NCBI RefSeq assembly: GCF_014596085.1
Contig: NZ_JACCJY010000025.1
Coordinates: forward strand, 46,786-110,785
Source of the DNA: Azospirillum tabaci
GTDB taxonomy: Bacteria; Pseudomonadota; Alphaproteobacteria; Azospirillales; Azospirillaceae
Direction of reading: 5' to 3'
Length of the DNA stretch: 64,000 nt
This document shows, in pieces, positions 49,062 to 57,227 of this stretch. A program made the translations under genes and the position numbers. Each line of letters opens with the position of its first letter. Position 1 is the stretch's first letter. Under the pieces are notes generated by a model. That model saw only the letters and a program-made list of their open reading frames with translations. It was not told the origin of the DNA and ran no database searches.

Positions 49062-49850
49062 ATGTTCGGACGCCACATTGCCGCCGTTCTTGCCTTCGGC
49101 GCGCTCACGCTTGTTGGGCCCCTCCAGAGTGCAGCGGCGGCGCCGACCGATTGCCCACAGCACTTCCTCGATGGACAGGCTCCGGACTTGGTCCGCCAAG
49201 CTCTCTCGGCGAAGACTCGGCCTATCTGCTACAGCGCTTACGCCCTGCTCCACTCTGGAGTAAGCCGCACCTCCCTCTGGTCAGCCGAACACCTGACCGC
49301 CGACCGACTAGCCGCCGCACGGGAGATGAAGCGGAAGAACACGTTCCATCCTGATCCCAACCTGCCGCCAGACGAGCGTGCGGAACTGGACGACTACAAG
49401 GGCTCGGGCTTCGACCGCGGTCACATGAGCCCCAGCGGAGACATGCCCAACGCCCAGGCTCAGCATGAGAGTTTCAGCCTCGCCAACATGATCCCCCAGA
49501 ACCGTAGGATGAACCAGATCATCTGGGAGCAGATCGAGTCGGCAACACGCGATTACGCCGTGCGGACCGGTGAGCTGTACGTCGTGACCGGGCCGATCTA
49601 CCAGCGCGGTGCGACCTTCGAGCGGATCAACGGGCGTGTCATCGTGCCGACGCATGCGTTCAAGGCGATTTACGACCCGGCCAAGCGCGCCGCCGGCGCC
49701 TACGTGGTCGAGAACATCGACACCAAGGCATTCAAGGTCGTGTCCATCTCCGAGCTGGAACAGCTCACCGGCATCTCTGTTTTTCCTGGACTTCCGCCTG
49801 AGACCAAGGCGACCGCAATGACGTTGCCCACGCCGAAGCCGCGCAGGTGA
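49062..49850 (+). CDS. Secreted DNA/RNA non-specific endonuclease
   Basis: This 262-residue nuclease of the NucA/Serratia type has signal peptide 'MFGRHIAAVLAFGALTLVGPLQSAAAAP'. The active-site motif is 'GSGFDRGHMSPSGDM' with the catalytic His of DRGH, followed by 'NMIPQNRRMNQIIWEQIE' (the metal-binding Asn). GAGGAG upstream of ATG 49062 decides the start. It is exported and probably used for nutrient acquisition or defence against DNA outside the cell. No immunity protein gene is obvious. Confidence 0.93.
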   Translation: MFGRHIAAVLAFGALTLVGPLQSAAAAPTDCPQHFLDGQAPDLVRQALSAKTRPICYSAYALLHSGVSRTSLWSAEHLTADRLAAAREMKRKNTFHPDPNLPPDERAELDDYKGSGFDRGHMSPSGDMPNAQAQHESFSLANMIPQNRRMNQIIWEQIESATRDYAVRTGELYVVTGPIYQRGATFERINGRVIVPTHAFKAIYDPAKRAAGAYVVENIDTKAFKVVSISELEQLTGISVFPGLPPETKATAMTLPTPKPRR

Positions 49851-49917
49851 TGATGGCGGACAGCGACGACCGGCTTACATTCACACCAGCGCCATTCCTG
49901 CCCCTCGAGAGGTGACC

Positions 49918-50172
49918 ATGCCGTCGCAGATCAAGCCCTTCGCAAGCGACGCCGAATCGCTTCAAGTCGACGAACTCACCGTCGAGAACCAGACCGACCG
50001 GGTGTCGATCTACGGCAGTCTGATCGTCACCAAGGACAAGAAGGGCCTACAGCATGCTCGCGAGCTGAAGGCTATCCTGGATGACGTCATCGCGGCGCTG
50101 GAGAAGGAGCAGGCACTGCCAGACCAAGTAGCGATCAAGCCGACCGATAAGGTGGAAGATCCTTGGGGTTAG
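49918..50172 (+). CDS. Small unknown protein
   Basis: This 84-residue protein has GAGAGGTGACC directly before ATG 49918. It is polar with 'VENQTDRVSIYGSLIVTKDKKGLQHARELKAILDDVIAALEKE', a beta-alpha pattern with no recognised family. It follows the nuclease after 67 bp. An immunity protein is possible but there is no evidence; nuclease of this family that is exported would not need one. Confidence 0.65.
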   Translation: MPSQIKPFASDAESLQVDELTVENQTDRVSIYGSLIVTKDKKGLQHARELKAILDDVIAALEKEQALPDQVAIKPTDKVEDPWG

Positions 50173-50186
50173 AGCGCCAAACAAAA

Positions 50187-50460
50187 TCATCTCTGGACAA
50201 AGCGCCTGCAGTTGAGGCTGGCGGTGAAGATGTCGGCGCGCCGTTCGTAGCGGACGGCGATGTGGCGGAAGCGGACGAACAAGGTGAACGTCCGCCGGAC
50301 TGCCCATCGGTGTCGGCCAAGACGCTTACTGCTCTCGACGCCACGCCGGGCAATCCGCAGAGTGATCGCTCGTTGGCGCAGCCCCGCCGGAAATGGACGA
50401 AGTAGTAGCCATTGTCGGCGTGTAGCTTGGCCGGACACCGTCGTGGCCGTCCGGCACACT
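50187..50460 (-). mobile_element. IS5-family transposase C-terminal remnant
   Basis: The minus strand encodes 'LGRHRWAVRRTFTLFVRFRH' followed by 'IAVRYERRADIFTA', the typical C-terminal end of IS5-type transposases. Preceding segments ('CPAKLHADNGY', 'IARRGVESSK') are in different frames, so frameshifts have broken the gene. It ends next to the 3' end of the small gene at 49918. Confidence 0.75.
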
Positions 50461-50564
50461 GGCGGGTCGCCGACACGGCACCGACCCGCGGCTCCAACAG
50501 CTTGCTGTCGTACCGGTTGATGCCACATTCCACATCAAATCGCATTCTGCGGCTCAAAGCCTGA

Positions 50565-52421
50565 CTACTTGGCCGTCAGCAGCGTGCGTAGCAATTTCCC
50601 TCGGATCTGCGCCGGAGTTGCGAGAGCTTCGGTGTACAGGATTTTCGCTAGGCCGCAGGTGTCGGTCTTCGCAATCTGTGACGTCCCGAGTTGAGCCATG
50701 CGCTCGACCGTCGCGGCTCCGTACTTGCGAGAGATGTTCGTGAAGATCAGGCGTCCCAAAGCTTCCGCCTCCTTCGGTGGGATGGCACTTCCCGCTCCGG
50801 CGACCCCGCTCTCGAGGATCATCTCGGAAGCCCGGAGGTCGCGCTGCAGCACGTCAGGCGACAAGTAAGACCGAAGTTCGATGTGTTTGCCGGGCGTCCC
50901 CATGACGTAGTCGTGGCATACTTCCGGGCTCACCTTACCGATGCCGTCCACCTCCTCGACGAGCACACTGGCCAGGGCGATCAGGGCGTCGTCAGATGCT
51001 CGCGGGAGATAGGCGCGGATCATGTCGCCGAGGCTGTTTCGCATCGCCGAGTACACTTGGGCCTCAGGCAGGCCTTTGATCGCACCATCCACGAATGTAT
51101 CCATGAGCTTGCCGAAGCGCGCCTGATCGGCCCGCGCCACCACATTGTAAAGCGGGATCTCACGCAATTTGCGCGCGATATCCTCAGGGTTCGGTCGGGA
51201 ACCCACGCCCGAAAGCGCGAACTGACCGTCGGATATAGCGGTGGCGAAGCGCGCCGACAGCAGTTCCTGGACGCTAGGATACCACATCGTCGTGTTGGCG
51301 GTGGTGCTGTACGCCTTCTCGGCGAATTCGCTCCCGACGCCGAATTGAACCGCCTCGCGCTTCGCTAGATTGTTCACCTCGCGCAACTCCTGAGCCGTCA
51401 GGCCAGGGAAGTTGCTGGAGTGGAAACCCAGCTTAGCAATAGGGTTCACATACCGCTGCACACCACCCAAGTACGCGATCGTGCAAGCGGACAGGCAGCG
51501 ATCCGACGTATAGGTAATCAGTTTCCGTTCGCGGATCAGATCGCGCATCAAACGGGCTTCGGCGATCCGGCCGCCGGTACTGTTGAGATGAACAACCCCA
51601 ATGCCATGAGCGGCGTCGAGGAACTTCCGCAACTCCTTGGTCGCACCGAACGGAATGCCGCCGATGAACTCGATCTCCGTCCCGCCATTGAGCAACCTCA
51701 GCTCAAAAGTGCCGACGGTCGGATCGCCGTTGACGATCCGATACGCTTCAGTGATCTGCGGCACGGCCTGTCTGCCGAGTACATTGGCAGCTTGGAGGCA
51801 GGCCAGTACCATCATGAACTGCGCGATGCGCGCCCACACCGCTTTACCGCCACGGGACTTGTGACTTCTCGCCGAGCGCCACACGCCGACCACCTGCCAT
51901 AGCGTGACCAGCAGAACCAATGCCGATATGAGCACAATGCCGACCAGCCCGATCATGGGATCGTACATGTCCGGCAATGCCGCTGTCAGTCCGGCCGCTG
52001 CCGCCATGGCAGCGATGTTTCCGAGGAAGCCATTGACCCAATACGAGACGCCCAAGCTTAGTTCGCCTCGCCAGTGGCGGGCGATGTAGGACCGGCCCAA
52101 CCTGCTACGCTTCTCCCCCACCGATCTGGCCGGAATCTTGTCATCCGCGTCGTCCGGCTCGGCGGCGGCCTGCGGCGTTCTAAGCTCTGCCGACACCCTA
52201 GGAGACACAGGCAGCACGACAGACTTTGCCGGAAATAGGCTGGGAACGTGGCAGGCCTGGATCCACTCGCCTCCCATTGGAGTCCAGATCATGTCGTTGG
52301 GCTTGATATGGCCATCGGCCACCATTCCCAGGACATCGTCTAGTGAGTACGGTCCGGCGGCGCGGCCACCGAGGCTGAAGTACCAGGCGTCTACCTGTCT
52401 CGGATCATCCAGGGCTTTCAT
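50565..52421 (-). CDS. GYF-domain membrane protein with ClpP/crotonase-like domain
   Basis: This is a 618-residue protein. Residues ~10-65 are a GYF_2/DUF4339 domain ('WYFSLGGRAAGPYSLDDVLGMVADGHIKPNDMIW'). Membrane helices follow near 145-175, 180-205 and 230-250 ('IGLVGIVLISALVLLVTLWQVVGVW'). The periplasmic or cytosolic domain has 'VVHLNSTGGRIAEARLMRDLIRE' and 'SDRCLSACTIAYLGG', the oxyanion glycine and Ser of ClpP-like proteases (about 290-350). The C-terminal 200 residues are helical. This architecture is seen in membrane proteins with ClpP-like domains. Substrate unknown. ATG 52421 is better than the upstream start at 52496. Confidence 0.82.
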   Translation of the reverse strand: MKALDDPRQVDAWYFSLGGRAAGPYSLDDVLGMVADGHIKPNDMIWTPMGGEWIQACHVPSLFPAKSVVLPVSPRVSAELRTPQAAAEPDDADDKIPARSVGEKRSRLGRSYIARHWRGELSLGVSYWVNGFLGNIAAMAAAAGLTAALPDMYDPMIGLVGIVLISALVLLVTLWQVVGVWRSARSHKSRGGKAVWARIAQFMMVLACLQAANVLGRQAVPQITEAYRIVNGDPTVGTFELRLLNGGTEIEFIGGIPFGATKELRKFLDAAHGIGVVHLNSTGGRIAEARLMRDLIRERKLITYTSDRCLSACTIAYLGGVQRYVNPIAKLGFHSSNFPGLTAQELREVNNLAKREAVQFGVGSEFAEKAYSTTANTTMWYPSVQELLSARFATAISDGQFALSGVGSRPNPEDIARKLREIPLYNVVARADQARFGKLMDTFVDGAIKGLPEAQVYSAMRNSLGDMIRAYLPRASDDALIALASVLVEEVDGIGKVSPEVCHDYVMGTPGKHIELRSYLSPDVLQRDLRASEMILESGVAGAGSAIPPKEAEALGRLIFTNISRKYGAATVERMAQLGTSQIAKTDTCGLAKILYTEALATPAQIRGKLLRTLLTAK

Positions 52422-52858
52422 TGCTACTCTCAAGCGTAAGCGCAAGCACACCATTCCATCGTCAACGGAATAGTGCAACCGAATGATCGCAGGCACACCA
52501 CAGCAGGAATACCTGAGCGAGTGTCGCTCAGCAGACGACCACCTTTCTGATTGATGGCAGCACCCGTGTCCCCCTAGTCCACGTCGCAGCGCCCTGCGTG
52601 TAAATCCAAGCTTCGCGGCGGCGCATCTCCCTCAGTTCCTGGCATGCGATCTGGGCGCTGCGTGCGGTCCAAGAAGTGAAAGGCATCCCCATAGGAATCC
52701 AATTTCGGATTTGCCCAAGTTGGGAGCCAGAGGCGGACAAAAACCCTCCCAATTGGCCTCAAGTCATTGAAGTTGCATAGCCTAATGGAGGCTATATCGG
52801 CGCCCATTGTGGGCTTACGACGTGCAACCGACTGATGCGTCTTCTAAACGCGCGACCA
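52422..52858. other. Intergenic region, no gene supported
   Basis: These 437 bp contain a frame at 52528-52752 (minus) that has no ribosome site and no homology I recognise. Otherwise nothing is seen. The left end should carry the promoter of the GYF/ClpP-like gene. Confidence 0.4.
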
Positions 52859-53320
52859 TCACAGGCATGCGCTTGTCGGCGCCTCCGCCTGCCAGACTGC
52901 CGCTCCTCGACCAGACGCGTTGAACTGACCTTCGATAGCAGGTGGGGCCTGTTCGGCAATCAGGCACCTCTCCTCGCTGGCCAGCTGCCCAGAGTGTTCC
53001 GGCAGTTCCACATTTTCCATCTTCGGGGCCGCATCCTGCGGCATCACCTCAACAGGATCTCCGCATCCATGCCCGGCCAAGCGGTGCCCTTCTTCAGTGG
53101 CTGCGGCCCGGTAATACTCGGCGACGAAGGTCCGGACCGACGAGGTGAGATTCGAGCATTCCCCTGTCAAGGCAACAACCTTCCGCTCCACCAAGCTCAC
53201 TACTTGGCTCACCCTCATTCCTTCCCGCCGGCTGATATCGTTCAGCGATTCCCACATCGACGGCTCCAGTCGCATCGACGTGCGGCGCCCATTCACGATA
53301 ACATTCTTCACAGCGAGCAT
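52859..53320 (-). CDS. Ribbon-helix-helix domain protein
   Basis: This is a 153-residue protein. 'VIVNGRRTSMRLEPSMWESLNDISRREGMRVSQVVSLVERK' and 'NLTSSVRTFVAEYYRAAA' match the RHH_4 pattern (beta strand, two helices, then a helix with YYR). The tail is Ala/Glu-rich. It is a DNA-binding or regulatory protein; related proteins are often small. ATG 53320 follows AAAGGA. It is monocistronic. Confidence 0.78.
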   Translation of the reverse strand: MLAVKNVIVNGRRTSMRLEPSMWESLNDISRREGMRVSQVVSLVERKVVALTGECSNLTSSVRTFVAEYYRAAATEEGHRLAGHGCGDPVEVMPQDAAPKMENVELPEHSGQLASEERCLIAEQAPPAIEGQFNASGRGAAVWQAEAPTSACL

Positions 53321-53649
53321 GACGCATCCTTTCGGTGCGTGCACTCTATGGCATGATTTACAACCTATCAAATCAATTCATCTAACCGTACGCACAATGT
53401 GACGCAGAACCCCACCAAGCTCTGCCACAGCACGGTAGCTACCGGGCAACCATCCAAAATGCGAGATTCATAGTCGCTCACGGCCGGTCGACCGTGAGTA
53501 GGTCGTTCGAGAACTGCGCGAAACCACTGCCAGCCATTGATGTTGGTGAAGCAGAAGCTGATCCAGGCCCGTCATCGGTCCATCAGATCGACTGAGCACC
53601 TGAATGGCTTCCAACTGCCAACAATCTACCTGACAGAGGCTGGAACGTC
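53321..53649. other. Intergenic region, no gene supported
   Basis: These 329 bp show no credible gene. One hairpin (CTCACGG...CCGTGAG, 53477-53498) has no U-tract. A promoter for the small membrane protein could lie in the right part. Confidence 0.4.
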
Positions 53650-53793
53650 ATGATCGATCAGAAGCCACCCCCTACTCGGACCGCCACGCAGGCCCGCCAA
53701 GGCAGTATTAAACACGTCGGACGGTATGTTCTTGGGATAAGTCTGCCGCTCGCGATTATCGCGATGATCGCTGTTTACTTGTTCGTCTTCTAA
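53650..53793 (+). CDS. 47-residue single-pass membrane protein
   Basis: ATG 53650 opens 47 codons ending in TAA. The protein has a polar N-terminus with 'TATQARQGSIKHVGRYVLG' and a C-terminal membrane helix 'ISLPLAIIAMIAVYLFVF'. The RQG...VRYVL pattern is seen in small membrane proteins of unknown function in alphaproteobacteria. The ribosome site (TGGAACG) is only fair. Confidence 0.55.
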   Translation: MIDQKPPPTRTATQARQGSIKHVGRYVLGISLPLAIIAMIAVYLFVF

Positions 53794-53841
53794 GCCGAGC
53801 GGTTACTTGCCTTAACATCGTTATTATGCCGGAGGAAACCT

Positions 53842-54126
53842 GTGAGCATTCAGTGCCGTTGCCTCCTCATCCGAGAAGGAGAGGCGCCTATCTGGAGCGA
53901 GAAGGCGTTCCGCTTGCCACCGAGCAGGGGCGACGGTGTTCAGTTTGAGGAGAATGGAACGCCATTCACGTTCCAGGTCACCGAGATCCTGCACACGTTA
54001 TCTCTGGATGGCGTGGATTTCGCGCTGATCCTCACCGAGGTGCCCGGATCACGGGGCAAGCCGTTCAGGGTGTTGTTCGAAGATCAAGCCCGCACCACCG
54101 GCACGTCTTCCAGTTCGGTCGTGTAG
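53842..54126 (+). CDS. Small unknown protein
   Basis: GTG 53842 follows GGAGGAAACCT, a strong ribosome site, and 94 codons follow. The protein is mixed beta ('RLPPSRGDGVQFEENGTPFTFQVTEILHTLSLDGVDFALILTEV'), no family recognised. Its last 43 bp overlap the convergent end of umuC. The Gly/Ser/Val tail comes from that overlap, so the functional part probably ends before it. Confidence 0.6.
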   Translation: MSIQCRCLLIREGEAPIWSEKAFRLPPSRGDGVQFEENGTPFTFQVTEILHTLSLDGVDFALILTEVPGSRGKPFRVLFEDQARTTGTSSSSVV

Positions 54127-55355
54127 CTGGGCGACCGGCTGTCCTGGCGCATCCGCCACGCCCTGCCGATGATGGCTGCCGGCACCAGAGTGTCCCGGCC
54201 CATCCGGCTGTTGATCGCGTCCATCGCCGCCATGAGCCGGGCACCACGCGCCCGATCGGCGGCGGCCAGCAGGTCCGGCTGCACTTTGGACACCGGCACG
54301 AGCCCAGTCAGGATCACTCCAGCCTTGCTGAACTGGAACCCGTCACGCCAGATCCTGCCGGCGCCGGCCGTCGCCGCGGCGACCAACGCAAAGGTGTCAT
54401 CGGTCGCCGGTCGCAGCTCGACCGTAGCGGCGTTGCTGTAGGCCGGGCCGGGCCGGAAGGGCGAAGTGTGCATGAACACCTGGAGCGCCTCCGCAGCCAG
54501 CCCCTCGGCGCGCAGCTTCTCACCGGCCCGAGTCGCATAGGCCGCCACCGCTTCCCGCATCGGCTCCCATTCTGTGACCGGCTGGCCGAACGAACGCGTG
54601 ACCGCCGTCGTCTTGCGCGGCGCCGGCGCCTGACCGAGCGGCAGGCAGGACAGCCCGCGCAACTCGTAGACGATCCGCTCGCCGACGATGGTCAGCACTT
54701 GGCGGGCGCGCCGGGGCTCCATGTCGCGCAGGTCCGCCGCGGTCTTCACGCCGAGCATGCCCAGCTTCTCGGCGCTGCGCCGCCCGATCCCCCAGACGTC
54801 CTCGACCGGCACGACGCGCAGCACATGCTCTCGCTCCGATTCGCCGCCCAGATCGCAGACGCCGCTGTCGTCCAGCAGCGTCTTCTTGGCCGCGTGGTTG
54901 GCCAGCTTGGCCAGTGTCTTCGTCACGGCGATCCCGACGCAGGTCGGAATGCCGGTCCACCGCCGGACCGTCGCCCGGATCTCTGCGGCGTAGGCCCGAA
55001 GGTCGCGGCCCTCGAAGCCGGACAGGTCCAGGAAGGACTCGTCGATGCTGTAGACTTCCAGACGTGGCGTGAAGCCGCGCAAGCAGTCGGTCACCCGGGC
55101 CGACAGGTCGCCATACAGCGAGTAGTTGGAGGACAGCACCCGAACCCGATGCTGGCGGACCAGCTCGCGCACCTCGAACAGCGGCTGGCCCATCTTCACA
55201 CCCAGCGCCTTCAGTTCGGCGGAGCGGGCAACGAAACAGCCGTCGTTGTTCGAAAGCACGCCGACGGGCACGCCCTCCAGCCGAGGGTCGAACACCCGTT
55301 CGCACGAGACGTAAAAATTGTTGCAGTCCACCAGCCCGTAGACCTGCGGCGCCAT
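54084..55355 (-). CDS. umuC: Y-family DNA polymerase V catalytic subunit
   Basis: This 423-residue error-prone translesion polymerase has palm motifs 'GLVDCNNFYVSCERVFDP' (first metal-binding Asp), 'YSIDESFLDLSG' (catalytic DE pair), 'GIAVTKTLAKLANHAAKK' and 'VEDVWGIGRRSAEKL' (helix-hairpin-helix). The length equals E. coli UmuC. The ATG at 55355 lies 5 bp after the umuD stop. The two genes form an SOS-regulated operon. It could be chromosomal or cargo; mobile elements often carry umuDC homologues. Confidence 0.95.
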   Translation of the reverse strand: MAPQVYGLVDCNNFYVSCERVFDPRLEGVPVGVLSNNDGCFVARSAELKALGVKMGQPLFEVRELVRQHRVRVLSSNYSLYGDLSARVTDCLRGFTPRLEVYSIDESFLDLSGFEGRDLRAYAAEIRATVRRWTGIPTCVGIAVTKTLAKLANHAAKKTLLDDSGVCDLGGESEREHVLRVVPVEDVWGIGRRSAEKLGMLGVKTAADLRDMEPRRARQVLTIVGERIVYELRGLSCLPLGQAPAPRKTTAVTRSFGQPVTEWEPMREAVAAYATRAGEKLRAEGLAAEALQVFMHTSPFRPGPAYSNAATVELRPATDDTFALVAAATAGAGRIWRDGFQFSKAGVILTGLVPVSKVQPDLLAAADRARGARLMAAMDAINSRMGRDTLVPAAIIGRAWRMRQDSRSPSYTTELEDVPVVRA

Positions 55356-55360
55356 GGCGA

Positions 55361-55804
55361 TCAGCGCCGATGCAGGCGGACGGTGCTGGTGACCACGCCC
55401 CACACCTCGAAGCCGGGCCGGTCGGTGACCTCGGTGGGCCGGTAGCTCGGATCGTCGGTCTCCGGGATCAGGTAGACCCGCCGGCCGCGGATCAGCAGCC
55501 GCTTGCAGACCAATTCGCCGTCCAGCACCGCCACCACGACATCGTCATGCCGGGCGGTCAGGCTGCGATCCACGATGGCCAGGTCACCGTCGTGGATGCC
55601 CGCCCGTGTCATGCTGTGGCCGGCAACGCGCAGGGTGAAGGTGGCGCTGGGGTGGGGCACAAGAACCTCGGCGAGGTCGATGCGGCCTTCCACGTAGTCC
55701 GCCGCCGGGCTGGGAAAGCCCGCCGACACCACCGCCTCGACCGCCACCACCGGACACGACGTCATCAACACCGGAACCGGCGCCTGCATGCCCACCTCCC
55801 CCAT
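55361..55804 (-). CDS. umuD: UmuD-like S24 peptidase, polymerase V accessory subunit
   Basis: This is a 147-residue protein with the self-cleavage site 'VVSAGFPSPA' (between A28 and G29), nucleophile S64 in 'VAGHSMTRAGI' and K101 in 'ELVCKRLLI'. The 37-residue Ser-Lys spacing matches E. coli UmuD. RecA-stimulated cleavage gives the active UmuD' that joins UmuC. The LexA box upstream controls both genes. The start codon is within an uncertain window: ATG 55804 or ATG 55789. Confidence 0.93.
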   Translation of the reverse strand: MGEVGMQAPVPVLMTSCPVVAVEAVVSAGFPSPAADYVEGRIDLAEVLVPHPSATFTLRVAGHSMTRAGIHDGDLAIVDRSLTARHDDVVVAVLDGELVCKRLLIRGRRVYLIPETDDPSYRPTEVTDRPGFEVWGVVTSTVRLHRR

Positions 55805-55836
55805 TTGGACCCTCAGGCGAGGATGGCGCGGAATGA

Positions 55837-55851
55837 GAACTTTTCAAGAAC
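55837..55851 (-). promoter_or_regulatory. LexA (SOS) box of umuDC
   Basis: On the minus strand GTTC-TTGAAAA-GTTC matches the alphaproteobacterial LexA consensus GTTC-N7-GTTC exactly, 33 bp upstream of the umuD start. This indicates DNA-damage induction of the operon. Confidence 0.92.
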
Positions 55852-55929
55852 TAAAAGCGGTTGACATCGATCCAGGTGAGTGCGACGTGGCTGGCTCATC
55901 CCTATTCGGCCGTATAACCTTGCATCAAG

Positions 55930-55961
55930 CGGCGAAGGTAAATTGATGTGTACCTTCGCCG
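55930..55961 (-). terminator. Hairpin downstream of RTX-type paralogue C
   Basis: CGGCGAAGGTA / TACCTTCGCCG is a perfect 11-bp stem with a 10-nt loop, directly after the stop of the gene at 55973. It lacks a strong U-tract, so it may be a terminator or RNA-stabilising hairpin. Confidence 0.7.
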
Positions 55962-55972
55962 CCCCTCCGAAG

Positions 55973-57058
55973 TCACTTTAGAATAAAGGCAAGATAAGAG
56001 TCCGCACCGACCGTCCCAACTGTGCTCGTCAGCGCTCCGACGGCTTTGCCAGTGAATGTAACACTCATGTCGATTGAACCGTTGGCGTCCAAATCAATAT
56101 GAGCAGTCGCGCCTTTGTAGTTGTCAGCACCGGTCATTTCGGCCCAGGTAATTGTCGATGTTCCCTCTCTCCATCCCCAAGCAGTGGTCCACTCCCCAGC
56201 ATCCAGGTCGGTCACCGTGGACCACGTAACGCCGCCGCCACGACCATCGACGAAGTACGTATCCTTGCCCACCCCACCCGTTAGGAAGTTAGAGCCGGTA
56301 CCACCGTCGATCACATCATCCCCGTCGCCCGCGTCGACCGCGTCATTCCCAGCAGTCATGTTTAAGAAATCATTGTCGGCGGAACCTTTCACGGCCTCGT
56401 CTGCAGATGAACCGATGAACTGCCACTTGAGACCGGATACCGGACCAGAATAGGTTGTGGACGCAACGCTGTCGCTGACGGCGCCAACAGTTCGCGCGAA
56501 AATTTTGGTTGGCTCAACGGTTTGCGTAACAGGGTTTGTCACTGTCGTTGGCGCTGACGGAATCGTGTCGTTTTGAGTAGACGGATTTGACACAGGTGGA
56601 TTTGAAGATGTGTTTTTCCCGTCACCGCCAACATCTTCAGCAACCGCGAGCCCCCAAACTCCGGAGCCGCGTATAAACGAGTTTGATACACTCAGATAAT
56701 ACGTTCCTGATGCGTCCGGCTTAAATCCAACAATACTGTCATAACCATACGCATCAGGTAACCCGACGTCATCACCATCTTTATAATTGAGCAGATATCC
56801 ACTGGAATCGAATATACTTATATCAACTTGGTAAGTACCCTTAGCAACGAACATATATGTCGCATTACTTGAAAGACTTAACGTTACGAAGTCTATCACC
56901 TCGTATGTTGTAAAAGCCCCCGAAGTAGAACCGATATTTTCATAATAATTACTGGAGCCCGCTGAGAATGTAATTTTAGCATCTGGGTTTTGCCACGACT
57001 CCAGCTTCCGTTCGCTTTCTGCGTTGGAATCGGTCCAATACGGGTTTCTCGACACCAT
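55973..57058 (-). CDS. Secreted RTX-type protein, paralogue C
   Basis: This 361-residue protein starts 'MVSRNPYWTDSNAESERKLE' (GAGGTGG before ATG 57058), closely matching the protein at 11924. The beta-rich N-terminal domain ('TYEVIDFVTLSLSSNATYMFVA', 'PDASGTYYLSVSNSFI') is followed by a Thr/Pro/Asn-rich linker (~185-225), the RTX-like repeats 'GSADNDFLNMTAGN' and 'GDGDDVIDGGTGSN', and the C-terminal 'VDGRGGGVTWSTVTDLDAGEWTTAWGWREG' with 'IDLDANGSIDMSVTF'. No signal peptide; type I secretion expected. The linker distinguishes it from paralogue A. Confidence 0.85.
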   Translation of the reverse strand: MVSRNPYWTDSNAESERKLESWQNPDAKITFSAGSSNYYENIGSTSGAFTTYEVIDFVTLSLSSNATYMFVAKGTYQVDISIFDSSGYLLNYKDGDDVGLPDAYGYDSIVGFKPDASGTYYLSVSNSFIRGSGVWGLAVAEDVGGDGKNTSSNPPVSNPSTQNDTIPSAPTTVTNPVTQTVEPTKIFARTVGAVSDSVASTTYSGPVSGLKWQFIGSSADEAVKGSADNDFLNMTAGNDAVDAGDGDDVIDGGTGSNFLTGGVGKDTYFVDGRGGGVTWSTVTDLDAGEWTTAWGWREGTSTITWAEMTGADNYKGATAHIDLDANGSIDMSVTFTGKAVGALTSTVGTVGADSYLAFILK

Positions 57059-57227
57059 CCACCTCGCCAGCATGATTGCAATCTATGGGAGCGACAATTA
57101 TGCATATCTCGGCCTTCCATACGCATTGGAAAAACATCATATCCATACGGGCGATTGATACATTGATTGAAACGCCTCAATCGTCTCTGGTAGGCGCTCC
57201 TGCGCCTTCCACGGTAGAGTAGGCCGT

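Noticed and set aside
52528..52752. A 74-codon minus-strand frame upstream of the GYF/ClpP-like gene
   Set aside because: No ribosome site, no recognisable domain, and compositional features of random sequence.
53477..53498. Terminator hairpin CTCACGG...CCGTGAG
   Set aside because: The stem is short, there is no U-tract and no gene ends nearby.
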